Assembly (NCBI RefSeq): GCF_002741985.1
Contig: NZ_APHW01000102.1
Coordinates: forward strand, 1 to 64,000
Length of the DNA stretch: 64,000 nucleotides
Reading direction: 5' to 3'
DNA from: Vibrio rotiferianus CAIM 577 = LMG 21460
Lineage (GTDB): Bacteria; Pseudomonadota; Gammaproteobacteria; Enterobacterales; Vibrionaceae
The position numbers were made by a program, and so were the translations under genes. The notes beneath the pieces were generated by a model, which worked only from the letters and a program-made list of their open reading frames with translations, was not told the DNA's origin and searched no databases. This document shows, in pieces, positions 54,670-63,041 of the stretch. Position 1 is the stretch's first letter. Every line of letters starts with the position of its first letter.

Positions 54670-55746
54670 CTAGTAACCTTGTTGTCGTTTACGCTTTTCA
54701 CCCACAACATTGCGCACCATTTTTCCGAACTGTTTGTTCTGCGCTCGCTGCTTAGCGAGAGTCGCTCCATTATGGGCTTGTTCTCGCAATAACTTCTGGT
54801 AGTTGGTAAAGCGGCGTAACTCCAATGAACCACCTTCAATTGCGGCTTGAACCGCACATCCAGGTTCGGTTTGATGTTGGCAATCATTGAATCGGCAGCT
54901 TTCTGCTAGCGCTTCAATATCAGCAAAAGTTTCGCTGACTCCTGCTTCACTGTCTGCCAACTGGATCTCACGCATTCCCGGTGTGTCCATTATGATTGCA
55001 CCAGAGGGCAGTAGATGGATTGAACGAGAGGTTGTAGTGTGTCGACCTTTGCTGTCATCTTCGCGAATACCACCAGTTGCTTGTTCTTGCTCGCCAAGTA
55101 GGGTGTTCACTAAGGTGGACTTTCCTACCCCAGAAGAGCCGATGAACGCAACGGTCTGGCCTTCGCCACACCAACTCATCAATTTGGTGACGCTTGATTC
55201 ATCCAGACCATTAACGCTTTCTACCATAAGCAGAGGATCAAGCTTTTGTACCTGAGCTGTAAGCTCATCAGCATCGTCACATAAGTCGGCTTTTGTCAGC
55301 ACAATGACGGGCTCGACGTCGGATTCATTGATGAGTGCTAAGTAACGCTCAATTCGGCTAAGGTTAAAATCGTGGTTGAGTGAACACACGATAAATACCG
55401 TATCCACGTTGGCGGCGATAAGCTGCTCGGCTACTTTACTGCCCGCGGCTTTGCGACTAAATAAACTACGGCGTTCAAGCAAACGAGAAAACTGTTGCTG
55501 GTGGTTTAATATTACCCAGTCGCCGACGGTCATGCTGGGTAGCGAGGCTTGGATTGGTAAGTGGGTTTCACCTTGTTCGCTAACCACGACATAGCCACTA
55601 CGATGGTGAGCAATCACTCGTGCAAAGAGTGTGTCTTCGTAATCGTCTAACGTTAGTTGTTGTTGAAAAAATGGTTTCCAACCTAATAGCTTTAGTGGGT
55701 TAGGTTGAGTAAGTAGTGATTCACAAAAAGAATGTGTTTTATTCAT
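54670..55746 (-). CDS. rsgA: Ribosome small-subunit GTPase RsgA (YjeQ) paralogue
   Basis: 358 residues: N-terminal OB fold, then a circularly permuted GTPase with G4 VLTKADLC near 155, P-loop GSSGVGKST near 205, G2 GRHTTTSRS and G3 DTPGMRE, and a C-terminal zinc-binding tail CRFNDCQHQTEPGCAV. RsgA checks late 30S subunit assembly. Length, and the LTLDDYEDTLFARVIAHHR start, match the longer Vibrio version, so a second rsgA elsewhere is possible. A 14-codon leader ORF precedes it. Confidence 0.88.
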   Translation of the reverse strand: MNKTHSFCESLLTQPNPLKLLGWKPFFQQQLTLDDYEDTLFARVIAHHRSGYVVVSEQGETHLPIQASLPSMTVGDWVILNHQQQFSRLLERRSLFSRKAAGSKVAEQLIAANVDTVFIVCSLNHDFNLSRIERYLALINESDVEPVIVLTKADLCDDADELTAQVQKLDPLLMVESVNGLDESSVTKLMSWCGEGQTVAFIGSSGVGKSTLVNTLLGEQEQATGGIREDDSKGRHTTTSRSIHLLPSGAIIMDTPGMREIQLADSEAGVSETFADIEALAESCRFNDCQHQTEPGCAVQAAIEGGSLELRRFTNYQKLLREQAHNGATLAKQRAQNKQFGKMVRNVVGEKRKRQQGY

Positions 55747-55881
55747 TGTTGAATTATCCCGGGCGCAACAAAGCGCCTTAATACAAATCGCATTAGGGTC
55801 TAATTCGCATAGAGCTGACCCCGGTGAAGACCGGGCAAAGAAGGGAGGTGTTGTGGCTTAGCCACGAGAAAAAGTGGACGT
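55747..55881 (-). promoter_or_regulatory. Structured leader of rsgA
   Basis: Between the leader ORF and rsgA the minus strand can form three hairpins: TGGCTAAGCCA, GCCCGG/CCGGGG-type and GGCGC-TTTGTT-GCGCC, the last directly before the rsgA start, so it could mask the ribosome site. Confidence 0.45.
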
Positions 55882-55926
55882 TTACCCTTTCGCTGCCCAG
55901 TTAGTGTTTGTCATTACAATCATCAT
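55882..55926 (-). CDS. 14-codon leader ORF upstream of rsgA
   Basis: ATGATG... reads MMIVMTNTNWAAKG and stops at TAA 55884-55882. An AAGAGGAAAT ribosome site lies right before the ATG, much better than that of rsgA. Its place 135 bases before rsgA, ahead of several hairpins, is what a translation-sensing leader would look like. Too short for a homology argument. Confidence 0.4.
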   Translation of the reverse strand: MMIVMTNTNWAAKG

Positions 55927-55999
55927 ATTTCCTCTTGGTTGGTGAGTTAACGGCCGGAGTATAGCGGCTGTGATTCGATTCTTACAACTCCTTTGCGTT

Positions 56000-56302
56000 T
56001 TATATGTGTTTTATTCGACGTTCTTCCATCTCTTGCGAATAAGTATTGGCTTTTACGCCATAGATAATTTGGATATGTCGCTCATCAATGATCACCACAC
56101 CATGTGCCCCGTGTGCTTTCAATGCTTTTTGACTCACGATAGCAGTGTCTTTTAGAGTTAGGCGTAACCTTGTCGCGCAAGCACCAGTTTCCACCAAATT
56201 ATCCATGCCACCAATAGCGTCAATGATGGTATCAACGTCCTGTTCCAGATTTGGATTCACTTGCGTCAGCATTTTAAATACGCGAGAAAGGGCTTTTAAC
56301 AT
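56000..56302 (-). CDS. Free-standing PTS EIIB domain (glucose/sucrose type)
   Basis: 100 residues from ATG 56302; the frame opens 24 bases earlier at TTG. DTIIDAIGGMDNLVETGACATRLRLTLKD contains the EIIB phosphorylation cysteine in the usual position, and HGVVIIDERHIQIIYG ends the fold. No EIIC permease or EIIA gene is adjacent, so it may pass phosphate for a distant permease or act as a regulator. The ribosome site is weak. Confidence 0.75.
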   Translation of the reverse strand: MLKALSRVFKMLTQVNPNLEQDVDTIIDAIGGMDNLVETGACATRLRLTLKDTAIVSQKALKAHGAHGVVIIDERHIQIIYGVKANTYSQEMEERRIKHI

Positions 56303-56441
56303 GGTGAGAAACTCGTTTGGCAGCAAAGCCTTGTTTATATCTCAGCTGCGGTCTATTGACTCTGATTTAGAACACAAAAGTTAGCATTGGGAAATGGGAG
56401 GGCAGCTTATGTTTATTGATAGGAGAAAATGTTGGGGGAAT

Positions 56442-56469
56442 AAAAAAGCTCCTCATGCAGAGGAGCTTT
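56442..56469 (-). terminator. Terminator after the copper cluster
   Basis: AAAGCTCCTC pairs with GAGGAGCTTT, T-rich on the minus strand. Confidence 0.88.
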
Positions 56470-56491
56470 GGCTTGATGTTCCGAGCAAGAA

Positions 56492-56959
56492 TCAGTGGTG
56501 ATGTTCGTGCTTTTTCATTCCTGCCATGACTTTCTTCACTGGAGCGGTAAAGCTTTGCTTTTGACCGTTGCCGTAAGTCACTGTGACTTCGATTTCGTCG
56601 CCTTCGTTAAGTGGCTTTTTAAGGTCAAATAGCATGATATGCAGGCTGCCCGGTTTTAGCTCTGTGGTTTCTTTTGCCGTTAATGTGATGTGGTCTACCT
56701 GACGCATCTTCATTACGTCACCTTCTTTAATCACATCGTGCAGTTCGACTTTACCCGCTGCTGGTGTTTCTGCCGCGACGATATTGATGTCTTCTTGGCT
56801 ACGGTTAGCAAAAGTGACAAAGACCGCACTAGTGACAGCGCCTGGCGCCATTGCTCGCGCATACGGCTCATGTGGCATCACGTTGAGATTCGCTTGTGCC
56901 AAAGGGCTTAGAAGTAGGGCGGAGAGTGCCAACGTTTTGATTGCATGCTTAGCTTTCAT
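56492..56959 (-). CDS. Periplasmic copper chaperone PCu(A)C
   Basis: 155 residues; signal peptide cut near AQA. The copper ligands appear in order: H30 region (MPHEPYARAMAPG), VELHDVIKEGDVMKMRQV and GSLHIMLFDLKKPL, the H(M)x10Mx21HxM pattern of the family. A C-terminal HEHHH adds likely metal binding. It delivers copper to cytochrome oxidase with SCO. Its start overlaps the end of the SCO gene by 11 bases. Confidence 0.88.
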   Translation of the reverse strand: MKAKHAIKTLALSALLLSPLAQANLNVMPHEPYARAMAPGAVTSAVFVTFANRSQEDINIVAAETPAAGKVELHDVIKEGDVMKMRQVDHITLTAKETTELKPGSLHIMLFDLKKPLNEGDEIEVTVTYGNGQKQSFTAPVKKVMAGMKKHEHHH

Positions 56960-57560
56960 TGGTTTTTCCTTCTGCAGTCAGTTTGGTTATCGCCTCGACA
57001 ATTGGTGCAGGCGTTAAGGTATGCGGCACTTTGGTGATGAGTGTGCCGTCAGGCTTTAAGAAATAGAAGTAAGAACTATGGTCGAGCGTGTATTTCAGCT
57101 CTGAGCCTTCGAGTTCCGTTTTACGGAAAATAACACCGTACTTGTGGGCAAGTGGAGTTGTCACCTCGAGTGGCGCTGACAAACCTTCAATCATAGGGTG
57201 GAAGTAGTGAGCATATTTCGCTGACGCATCTGCTTCGTCGCGTTCTGGATCAAGCGAGATGAACATCGGACGTAGCTGGGATTTTTGTGTATCGTCAATT
57301 TGATTGAGTGCGCCTGCCAGCATAGCTAAAGATGTTGGGCAAACGTCCGGGCAGCGTGTAAAGCCAAAATAAACGATGCGAATACGATCATCGCTGGTAT
57401 CGAAGATATCGACGGGTTTCTCGCCTTCACCAAACAACACGCTTTGCTCCGTCGAGACTTGCTGTTTTTTCTCGACGTCTTTTTGTCCGTCTAGGTAAGT
57501 TTTAGCGCCAAAGCCGAGGACAAAAGCCACAACGAGAAAGAGAGACCAATTACGGCTCAT
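56949..57560 (-). CDS. SCO1/SenC thioredoxin-like copper protein
   Basis: 203 residues with an N-terminal membrane anchor (LFLVVAFVLGFGAKTYLDG) and the thioredoxin-like SCO fold: FTRCPDVCPTSL carries the CxxxC copper site, SLDPERDEAD follows, and the copper histidine is in LDHSSYFYFL. It metallates the CuA site of cytochrome c oxidase or reduces its cysteines. AAGGAA ribosome site. Part of a three-gene minus-strand operon. Confidence 0.88.
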   Translation of the reverse strand: MSRNWSLFLVVAFVLGFGAKTYLDGQKDVEKKQQVSTEQSVLFGEGEKPVDIFDTSDDRIRIVYFGFTRCPDVCPTSLAMLAGALNQIDDTQKSQLRPMFISLDPERDEADASAKYAHYFHPMIEGLSAPLEVTTPLAHKYGVIFRKTELEGSELKYTLDHSSYFYFLKPDGTLITKVPHTLTPAPIVEAITKLTAEGKTNES

Positions 57561-57569
57561 ATCAATTCC

Positions 57570-57995
57570 TTATCTTTGCATTTTTAGGGCTGGATAGATG
57601 GTGTCTTTGCCATCTGAAAGCTCACCAACCCACGTCATTGCATCGTGTGTACAAACGGGCAATATCACATCACCCACGAATTTACCTGGCGCCACTTTCT
57701 TCAGCATGAATTTTGGCTCGCCCATTTCCATTTCTCGCCCAACCAAGCTTAATACAAGCTGATCGGCGTCGCTGCCTTGCCATTCGACTTCGAGCTTCGC
57801 AGGGATCAAAGGTTGAGCAGTATCGACGCTGAGCGTCATCGCAACATCATTTTGGATGCAAGGGTCGGTAGAAAGGAAACAGTATTCATCGAGCGATTTA
57901 GGCTCGGGTGCTGAGGAAAAATTTTTGATGAGGGTAGGCGCGTAAAAGCCGGCGACCAGTGCCACGGCTATCCCTGCGATTTGTAACACTTTCAT
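57570..57995 (-). CDS. Unknown membrane-anchored protein in the copper operon
   Basis: 141 residues with an N-terminal hydrophobic anchor (IAGIAVALVAGFYAPTLI). The periplasmic part has three cysteines (YCFLSTDPC and PVCTHDAM) and a predicted beta-rich body. Not a family I can name. First gene of the operon with SCO (9 bases downstream) and PCu(A)C. The paired cysteines and a nearby histidine/methionine could bind copper or form a disulfide; that is inference. Confidence 0.65.
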   Translation of the reverse strand: MKVLQIAGIAVALVAGFYAPTLIKNFSSAPEPKSLDEYCFLSTDPCIQNDVAMTLSVDTAQPLIPAKLEVEWQGSDADQLVLSLVGREMEMGEPKFMLKKVAPGKFVGDVILPVCTHDAMTWVGELSDGKDTIYPALKMQR

Positions 57996-58141
57996 TAAGA
58001 TTCAGTACTTATCACTTAACATTGAGTGCATCCTAGCACAGATGGCATATATGAAAACTCGTGACTTCGACAAACTGTGCACTATACCCAGTAACCTAGT
58101 TTTGAATTGAATCGGGGATATGTACTTGAACCCACACCAAT

Positions 58142-58169
58142 AAAAAAGCGGAGCCATTGGCTCCGCTTC
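58142..58169 (-). terminator. Terminator after the DUF368 gene
   Basis: AAGCGGAGCC-ATT-GGCTCCGCTT followed by T's on the minus strand. Confidence 0.88.
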
Positions 58170-58194
58170 TAAAATTACTGACGTGCAATTATGG

Positions 58195-59112
58195 TTATTT
58201 GTCTGAGTCTGCAAACTTCTCTAAACCAAGTACCAGCGCGATTGCTGCCAGCATCATCACGACAGCCAACACAAGTTGTGAAGGTTGAGAAGTGATGTGC
58301 TCAAACTCAAATGGTGACAGGTTATTTTGCAGTAGTGGTACTTGCTCGCCTTTCGAGTTGGTGCGCCATGTTAGCGTCTCTTTCCAAGGCCAGATCTTTG
58401 GTAGCGTGCCGATCATCAAGCCCGTTAGGAACATCAAGGTTAAATCGCGGAACTTGCGTAGTAACCAAGATAGCAGGTGAGAGAAGGACAGAAGACCAAC
58501 AACACAGCCTGCAAGGAACAGCGCAAGGATATCAATTTGGAAACCTTTAACCGCACCTAAAACGGGAGTGTACATGCCGATCAACAGCAGAATAAAGCTT
58601 CCAGAGATACCCGGTAGGATCATTGCACAGATCGCGATAGCGCCAGCAAGAATGGTGTTGATCGCCGTTGGTTCCATGTGGAGTGGTTTAAGTACAGTGA
58701 TACAGTAAGCGAAGCCAATTCCAACCAACAGCGCAACAAAGCGAATCGCATCACGTTGTTCTACTTGGCGGATGATGTGATATACAGAGACCAAGATTAG
58801 GCCGAAGAAGAATGACCAAATTGGGATTGGGTGTGTTTCCAGCAGCCACGTGATCAGCTTTGCCAACGTTGCAATACTGGTAAGGATGCCCGCAAACAAT
58901 GAGATTAGGAAGAAGCCATTAATGTGATTAAATGCGGCTTTGAAGCCTTCTTTTCTCCAAATTGAAAAAAGAGAAGGGTTAATGCGACGGATACTCTCGA
59001 GCAAAGTGTCATAAATACCAGTTATAAATGCGATGGTGCCGCCTGATACGCCTGGTACGACATCAGCTGCACCCATGGCTATCCCTTTAAAGAAGGTAGT
59101 TAAATAGTTCAT
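58195..59112 (-). CDS. DUF368 membrane protein, undecaprenyl-phosphate translocase type
   Basis: 305 residues, about eight to ten hydrophobic helices. KGIAMGAADVVPGVSGGTIAFITGIYD at the start and MILPGISGSFILLLIGMY in the middle are the twin signature blocks of DUF368. Members were recently shown to help return undecaprenyl phosphate to the cytoplasmic face, and in V. cholerae the member VCA0040 was one of them. It would support peptidoglycan and O-antigen synthesis. Divergent from the qrr gene. Confidence 0.85.
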   Translation of the reverse strand: MNYLTTFFKGIAMGAADVVPGVSGGTIAFITGIYDTLLESIRRINPSLFSIWRKEGFKAAFNHINGFFLISLFAGILTSIATLAKLITWLLETHPIPIWSFFFGLILVSVYHIIRQVEQRDAIRFVALLVGIGFAYCITVLKPLHMEPTAINTILAGAIAICAMILPGISGSFILLLIGMYTPVLGAVKGFQIDILALFLAGCVVGLLSFSHLLSWLLRKFRDLTLMFLTGLMIGTLPKIWPWKETLTWRTNSKGEQVPLLQNNLSPFEFEHITSQPSQLVLAVVMMLAAIALVLGLEKFADSDK

Positions 59113-59260
59113 TTCTCAAATACTAAGTCATGTAAGTGGCAGTGAGTATACAAACATTGATGTCAAAAAAGTATGAATTCATATTCAATTTCTTGTAGGG
59201 ATGTGTAACTAGATAAGATGGCCTAATTCTGATGAGTTAATTATCATCACTTTAGCCTTG

Positions 59261-59306
59261 TTGCATGTTGCAATTTCATTTCGCAACTTTGTTTTGCATA
59301 ATGCAA
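59261..59306 (+). promoter_or_regulatory. Two LuxO-binding sites upstream of qrr
   Basis: TTGCATGTTGCAA (59261-59273) and TTGCATAATGCAA (59294-59306) both match the LuxO consensus TTGCANNNTGCAA perfectly, about 90-135 bases before the RNA start, right for a sigma-54 activator. Confidence 0.88.
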
Positions 59307-59367
59307 TTATTGGAGAGGGGAAATGATTTGATATGCGACCTTATACCCAAAAATAGCACTTCAAAAG

Positions 59368-59386
59368 TTGGCACGCTTAATGCATA
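59368..59386 (+). promoter_or_regulatory. Sigma-54 promoter of qrr
   Basis: TTGGCACGCTTAATGCATAA has the -24 GG at 59370-59371 and -12 GC at 59382-59383. Start of transcription is then near 59395. Confidence 0.85.
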
Positions 59387-59394
59387 ATACTTTT

Positions 59395-59502
59395 CGACCC
59401 TTCTTAAGCCGAGGGTCACCTAGCCAACTGACGTTGTTAGTGAATAAAATTTGTTCACAATATATATAAGCCAATCGCACTAATTGCGGTTGGCTATTTT
59501 TT
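59395..59502 (+). ncRNA. qrr: Qrr quorum-regulatory small RNA
   Basis: About 108 bases. The 5' end forms a GACCC...GGGTC stem (59396-59400 with 59413-59417), followed by the near-invariant Qrr target-pairing stretch CTAGCCAACTGACGTTGTTA (59420-59439), an AT-rich middle and a Rho-independent terminator AGCCAATCGC...GCGGTTGGCT then ATTTTTT. At low cell density phospho-LuxO and sigma-54 switch it on; with Hfq it represses the LuxR/HapR/OpaR-type master regulator and activates AphA. Harveyi-clade Vibrio have five copies; which number this is cannot be told here. Confidence 0.93.
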
Positions 59503-59520
59503 GCCTGTTGTATCCCTAGT

Positions 59521-59543
59521 CATCTTGAGGTTACTTGGGTATA
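59521..59543. repeat. Short repeat end shared with the element at 46631
   Basis: The minus strand reads TATACCCAAGTAACCTCAAG, matching the left end of the 46631-46906 element at 19 of 23 places. Confidence 0.5.
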
Positions 59544-59603
59544 TATGTACAACGTTTCTTACGTGCTTTGCAATTTGCACTTTTCAAAGATTATTGAGTA
59601 ATA

Positions 59604-59632
59604 AAAAAGGGCTGACGCATTACGCCAACCCT
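59604..59632 (-). terminator. Terminator after malT
   Basis: AAGGGTTGGCG pairs with TGCGTCAGCCCTT (with G-U pairs), followed by TTTTT on the minus strand. Confidence 0.75.
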
Positions 59633-59661
59633 TATGTTTACGCTTTATTTAATCCGCTAAA

Positions 59662-62370
59662 TCAGTAACCCATTAGTTGCAACAAGTTCTCAGCTGTCAC
59701 GATTGCTTCCTTACGGTTGGCAATATTTAGCTTTTGGTACAAGTTGCGAATGTGAGTCTTGATAGTCGTGCCAGCGACATCAAGTTCTTGTGCGATTTGC
59801 TCATTACTAAACCCTGAGTAAATCAGGCCAAGTACCTGCCATTCACGTTGAGTCAGCGGGCTCGTACGGACCAACTCTGGTACGTTCGGGTGGTTCACCA
59901 GTTTCTCAATAAAGTCTTCATCAAAGTGAATCGAGCGACTGCGCTGGTTTGAAGAAATGTCTTTCATCAATTGCTGAGCGCGATGGCGTTCTAGATCGCC
60001 TAGCTCATGACGTAGGCTGAGCTTTTCAAGTAGAACACCAATGGTTGCGCCATCAATGAGGAAATTACCCACCATGCCTGTTTGATTGGTCATGACTAAC
60101 GCTTCTTTAAGTAGCGTTTTTGCTTTCTCTTCATCTTTTTGCTTAGCCGCCAAAACCGCGTCAACCACTAAGTTGCGATTAGTGTCTGTGATCAAATTTG
60201 CTCGAGACGCTTCGCTTTGTAGGAAATCAAGCGCTTGTCGAGCGTCATCATACTGGCCTAAATTGATATGGGCACGAACGATGTTTCGCCACTGGAGTTG
60301 AGAGAAATGGTTGCATGCGGCCTCTGGCTTCACTGCCGAGTTTAACCATTCTTGAATTGCTTCAGTGTTACCACGTGCTTGCCAGAACAAAATCAGAGAT
60401 AACGAGGCGTTTGCCATCCAATCTACGTGATAAGTCGATTGTTTCATCAAATGCTGCATGTGCTCGATGAACTTGCCTGCCTTATCCAGTTCACCGCGGC
60501 CAATGGCGATTCGTGCCAACATTGAGTAACTGTGTAAGTGCTTACTCGGTGAATGGCTTTCTAGGATTTGTAGGCCTTTGTAAGCGCACTCTTCTGCTTC
60601 ATCTAGGCGGTTCCAGCACCACAGCACTTGTGCTCGGATACGAAGTAAGAACTCATGCAAAGGAACATGTTGCAGTTGTTGATCTTCAATCAAACGGAAA
60701 CCTGAGTCTTGCAATTCAAATGCAGCTTGAACATAGCCTTGAGCAATTAAGATTTCGCTTTGTTGCAGAATAGCCCAAAGTGCTTGATGGTAAACTTGAT
60801 ATTGACGCGCTAGCTTTTCTGTTTGCTGCATCATAGGTAAAGCACGGTCGAGTTTACCGAGCACGTGGTTTACTTCACCCACGACTGAGGTTGCAACAAT
60901 GCGGCTACGATAGACGGTGTGGTCTAACTGACTTAATGCCAATTCTGCGAGTTCAAGCGCATGTTCTGGTTGGTTGCTGTTAATGGCAACTTGAGCAAGT
61001 AGCGCATTGGCTTGTCCTTGATAATGAATATCCAGTTCAATGTCGCGTTTACTGTGCTCTTCTTCTGCTTCCGCTAGTAGCTGACCGACTTGATTGTAAC
61101 GGTGCTGACTTTGTGCCAACCACGCTCTTAGCATGGTGAGTTTAGGGTGACTAAATAGCAGGTCGCTATCTAGTTGATTAATTGCTGACTCTAGCGTGCT
61201 TAGCTCACCTTGGTTAAACATCTTCCAGCCAAACTCGTTAAGAATTTCGACAACGAGATCTTTGTCGTTCGATTTTTGAGCATGATGAATCGCTTGGTGA
61301 GGCGCTTTCTGTTGCAGCCACGCGACGGCAGCATTGCGGTGAAGATCTTTTTCTTGTTGAGGAATGCGAGCTAAACGTTCGTGAGATAAGAATTCTGCAA
61401 ACAAGTTATGGAAACGGAACCAATTATGCTCGCCTTCGAGTGGGTAGATAAATAAGCCGTAACGGTTTAATGACTCGATCATCCCCAGCGCATCTTCACG
61501 TTGTGTTAGGGCAAACACTAGTCCGTCGTTGAAGTGGTCAAGGACCGATACTTGCATTAAGAAATGACGCGTTTCTGAATCTAGCAAGTCGAATACTTCT
61601 TCAACGAGGTAATCCCATAAGTGGGCATGGTTAAACTGAGACACTGATTCGACTGTTTGCGCCAGCGTGCGATTTTGGTGCTGGGCTTGGAGGGCAATCA
61701 ATTGAAGTGCTGAAGGCCACCCCTCTACATAGGTACGTAGGTTATTTGCGGTGTCCTCATCAATCCCGTCCTCGATTCGTTGATTGAAGAAGCGAGTGGT
61801 CTCTTCGATATCGAACGCCAGCATTTCATTGCCAATTTCGATCATCAGGTCGCGAACACGTAAGTTTGCGGTACCCAAAGGAGGATTTGCGCGACTGGTT
61901 ACGACGACAGTAAGGTTATCTGGCATGTGCTTGAGGAAGAATCGCATGGACTCGTGGACTTCATCATTAGTGATTAGGTGATAGTCATCCAAAACGATGT
62001 AGCATTCTTGCTGGAAATCGGCCATTTCGGCGAAAACTTCACTGTATAAAGAGCGCAATGATGAAAACTGGCGCTTCTCCGCCAGTTTCTGAGAGTTCGA
62101 GCAGTTGTGATTAGTTGCTTTGTTCAGTGCTTGCAAAAGGTAATTGACGAAACGAAAGCCATCATTATCACTGTCATCTATGCTGTACCAGCCAACATTT
62201 GGCTTATCTGATAGCCACTGAGCAGCCATAGTGGTTTTTCCGTAACCTGCTGGTGAACGAAATAAAACCAGCTTATAAAAGGGCGCTTGTTGTAGTAGGT
62301 CCAATACTCTTGGGCGAACAATGGCATTATGCAACCGTCCTGGGCGAGTAAGTTTAGAAGGGATCCACAT
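59662..62370 (-). CDS. malT: MalT, maltotriose-activated transcription regulator
   Basis: 902 residues from ATG 62370 (AGGACAT upstream), equal to E. coli MalT in length. N-terminal STAND ATPase with Walker A SPAGYGKTT near residue 40 and the MWIPSKLTRPGRLHNAIVRP start; a central WHD and tetratricopeptide-like superhelix (about 250-810) that binds maltotriose; a C-terminal LuxR-type HTH, LTQREWQVLGLIYSGFSNEQ then VAGTTIKTHIRNLYQKL. It activates maltodextrin genes when ATP and maltotriose are bound. Divergent from malP, its classical target. Confidence 0.93.
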   Translation of the reverse strand: MWIPSKLTRPGRLHNAIVRPRVLDLLQQAPFYKLVLFRSPAGYGKTTMAAQWLSDKPNVGWYSIDDSDNDGFRFVNYLLQALNKATNHNCSNSQKLAEKRQFSSLRSLYSEVFAEMADFQQECYIVLDDYHLITNDEVHESMRFFLKHMPDNLTVVVTSRANPPLGTANLRVRDLMIEIGNEMLAFDIEETTRFFNQRIEDGIDEDTANNLRTYVEGWPSALQLIALQAQHQNRTLAQTVESVSQFNHAHLWDYLVEEVFDLLDSETRHFLMQVSVLDHFNDGLVFALTQREDALGMIESLNRYGLFIYPLEGEHNWFRFHNLFAEFLSHERLARIPQQEKDLHRNAAVAWLQQKAPHQAIHHAQKSNDKDLVVEILNEFGWKMFNQGELSTLESAINQLDSDLLFSHPKLTMLRAWLAQSQHRYNQVGQLLAEAEEEHSKRDIELDIHYQGQANALLAQVAINSNQPEHALELAELALSQLDHTVYRSRIVATSVVGEVNHVLGKLDRALPMMQQTEKLARQYQVYHQALWAILQQSEILIAQGYVQAAFELQDSGFRLIEDQQLQHVPLHEFLLRIRAQVLWCWNRLDEAEECAYKGLQILESHSPSKHLHSYSMLARIAIGRGELDKAGKFIEHMQHLMKQSTYHVDWMANASLSLILFWQARGNTEAIQEWLNSAVKPEAACNHFSQLQWRNIVRAHINLGQYDDARQALDFLQSEASRANLITDTNRNLVVDAVLAAKQKDEEKAKTLLKEALVMTNQTGMVGNFLIDGATIGVLLEKLSLRHELGDLERHRAQQLMKDISSNQRSRSIHFDEDFIEKLVNHPNVPELVRTSPLTQREWQVLGLIYSGFSNEQIAQELDVAGTTIKTHIRNLYQKLNIANRKEAIVTAENLLQLMGY

Positions 62371-63041
62371 TTTATATGTCCTTTGTTTATGCGTATCTAG
62401 CAATCAATCCGTTTTTACTTTTTATTGCCACAAGGTGCCTATTCATCTCGTGGATGTAGCACGACTAAAAATGTGGCTAGAGATCACTTAGGTACATGAG
62501 CTAGCGAAAAATAATTCTTAAACGAACGTAAACGGGCAGCGTTGATTAATATTTATACTACTTTCCTATGTGTTGTGGATGTTACGACATCCGAAATGTC
62601 TCTTACTTTGATCCACTTCCTAATTCTCAAGAGTTGATGCAATTGCCACCAACTACGCCCTTAATTTGTGATTTGGCTCACTTTAAAATCGAATGTAGTG
62701 AACGTGTATAGGCACAGTTGCGCACATATTAAAGGAAGTTTGGTTTTATTCGCTGTTTTTGTGTGATCGAACAGACAGTTTTTACAACAAGCAAAAATGA
62801 CGTAATAAATATCGTCACTTTGAAAAAGTAATCTTAGTAACGATGTGATGTGATCCTAATCACTAAGAACTCGTTAAATGAGCCTTGTGTTGAGAGTTGG
62901 ATCACTAACTTCGCAATGGTCCCCTCTCTACGCCCTACTTCCTACTCCCGTTAAGGAGGAGAAATAGGAGGATGTTTATTCACAGGGGGAAATGCAGGAT
63001 GTATGGCAGATGAATTAATACAAGACGTGAGAATTTCTTAA
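62371..63041. promoter_or_regulatory. malT/malP divergent regulatory region
   Basis: About 670 bases. A CRP-like site TGTGA-TTTGGC-TCACT lies at 62667-62682. MalT-like boxes are seen at 62941-62950 (minus strand, CGGGAGTAGG) and 62953-62962 (AAGGAGGAGA), with GGAGG again at 62967-62971; matches are 7-8 of 10. No ORF or RNA gene recognised. Confidence 0.5.

Noticed and set aside
59342..59543. TATACCCAA (59342) and TTGGGTATA (59535) as terminal repeats of a mobile element carrying qrr
   Set aside because: The shared arm is only nine bases on the left and it falls between the LuxO sites and the promoter, so the element would split a working qrr control region.
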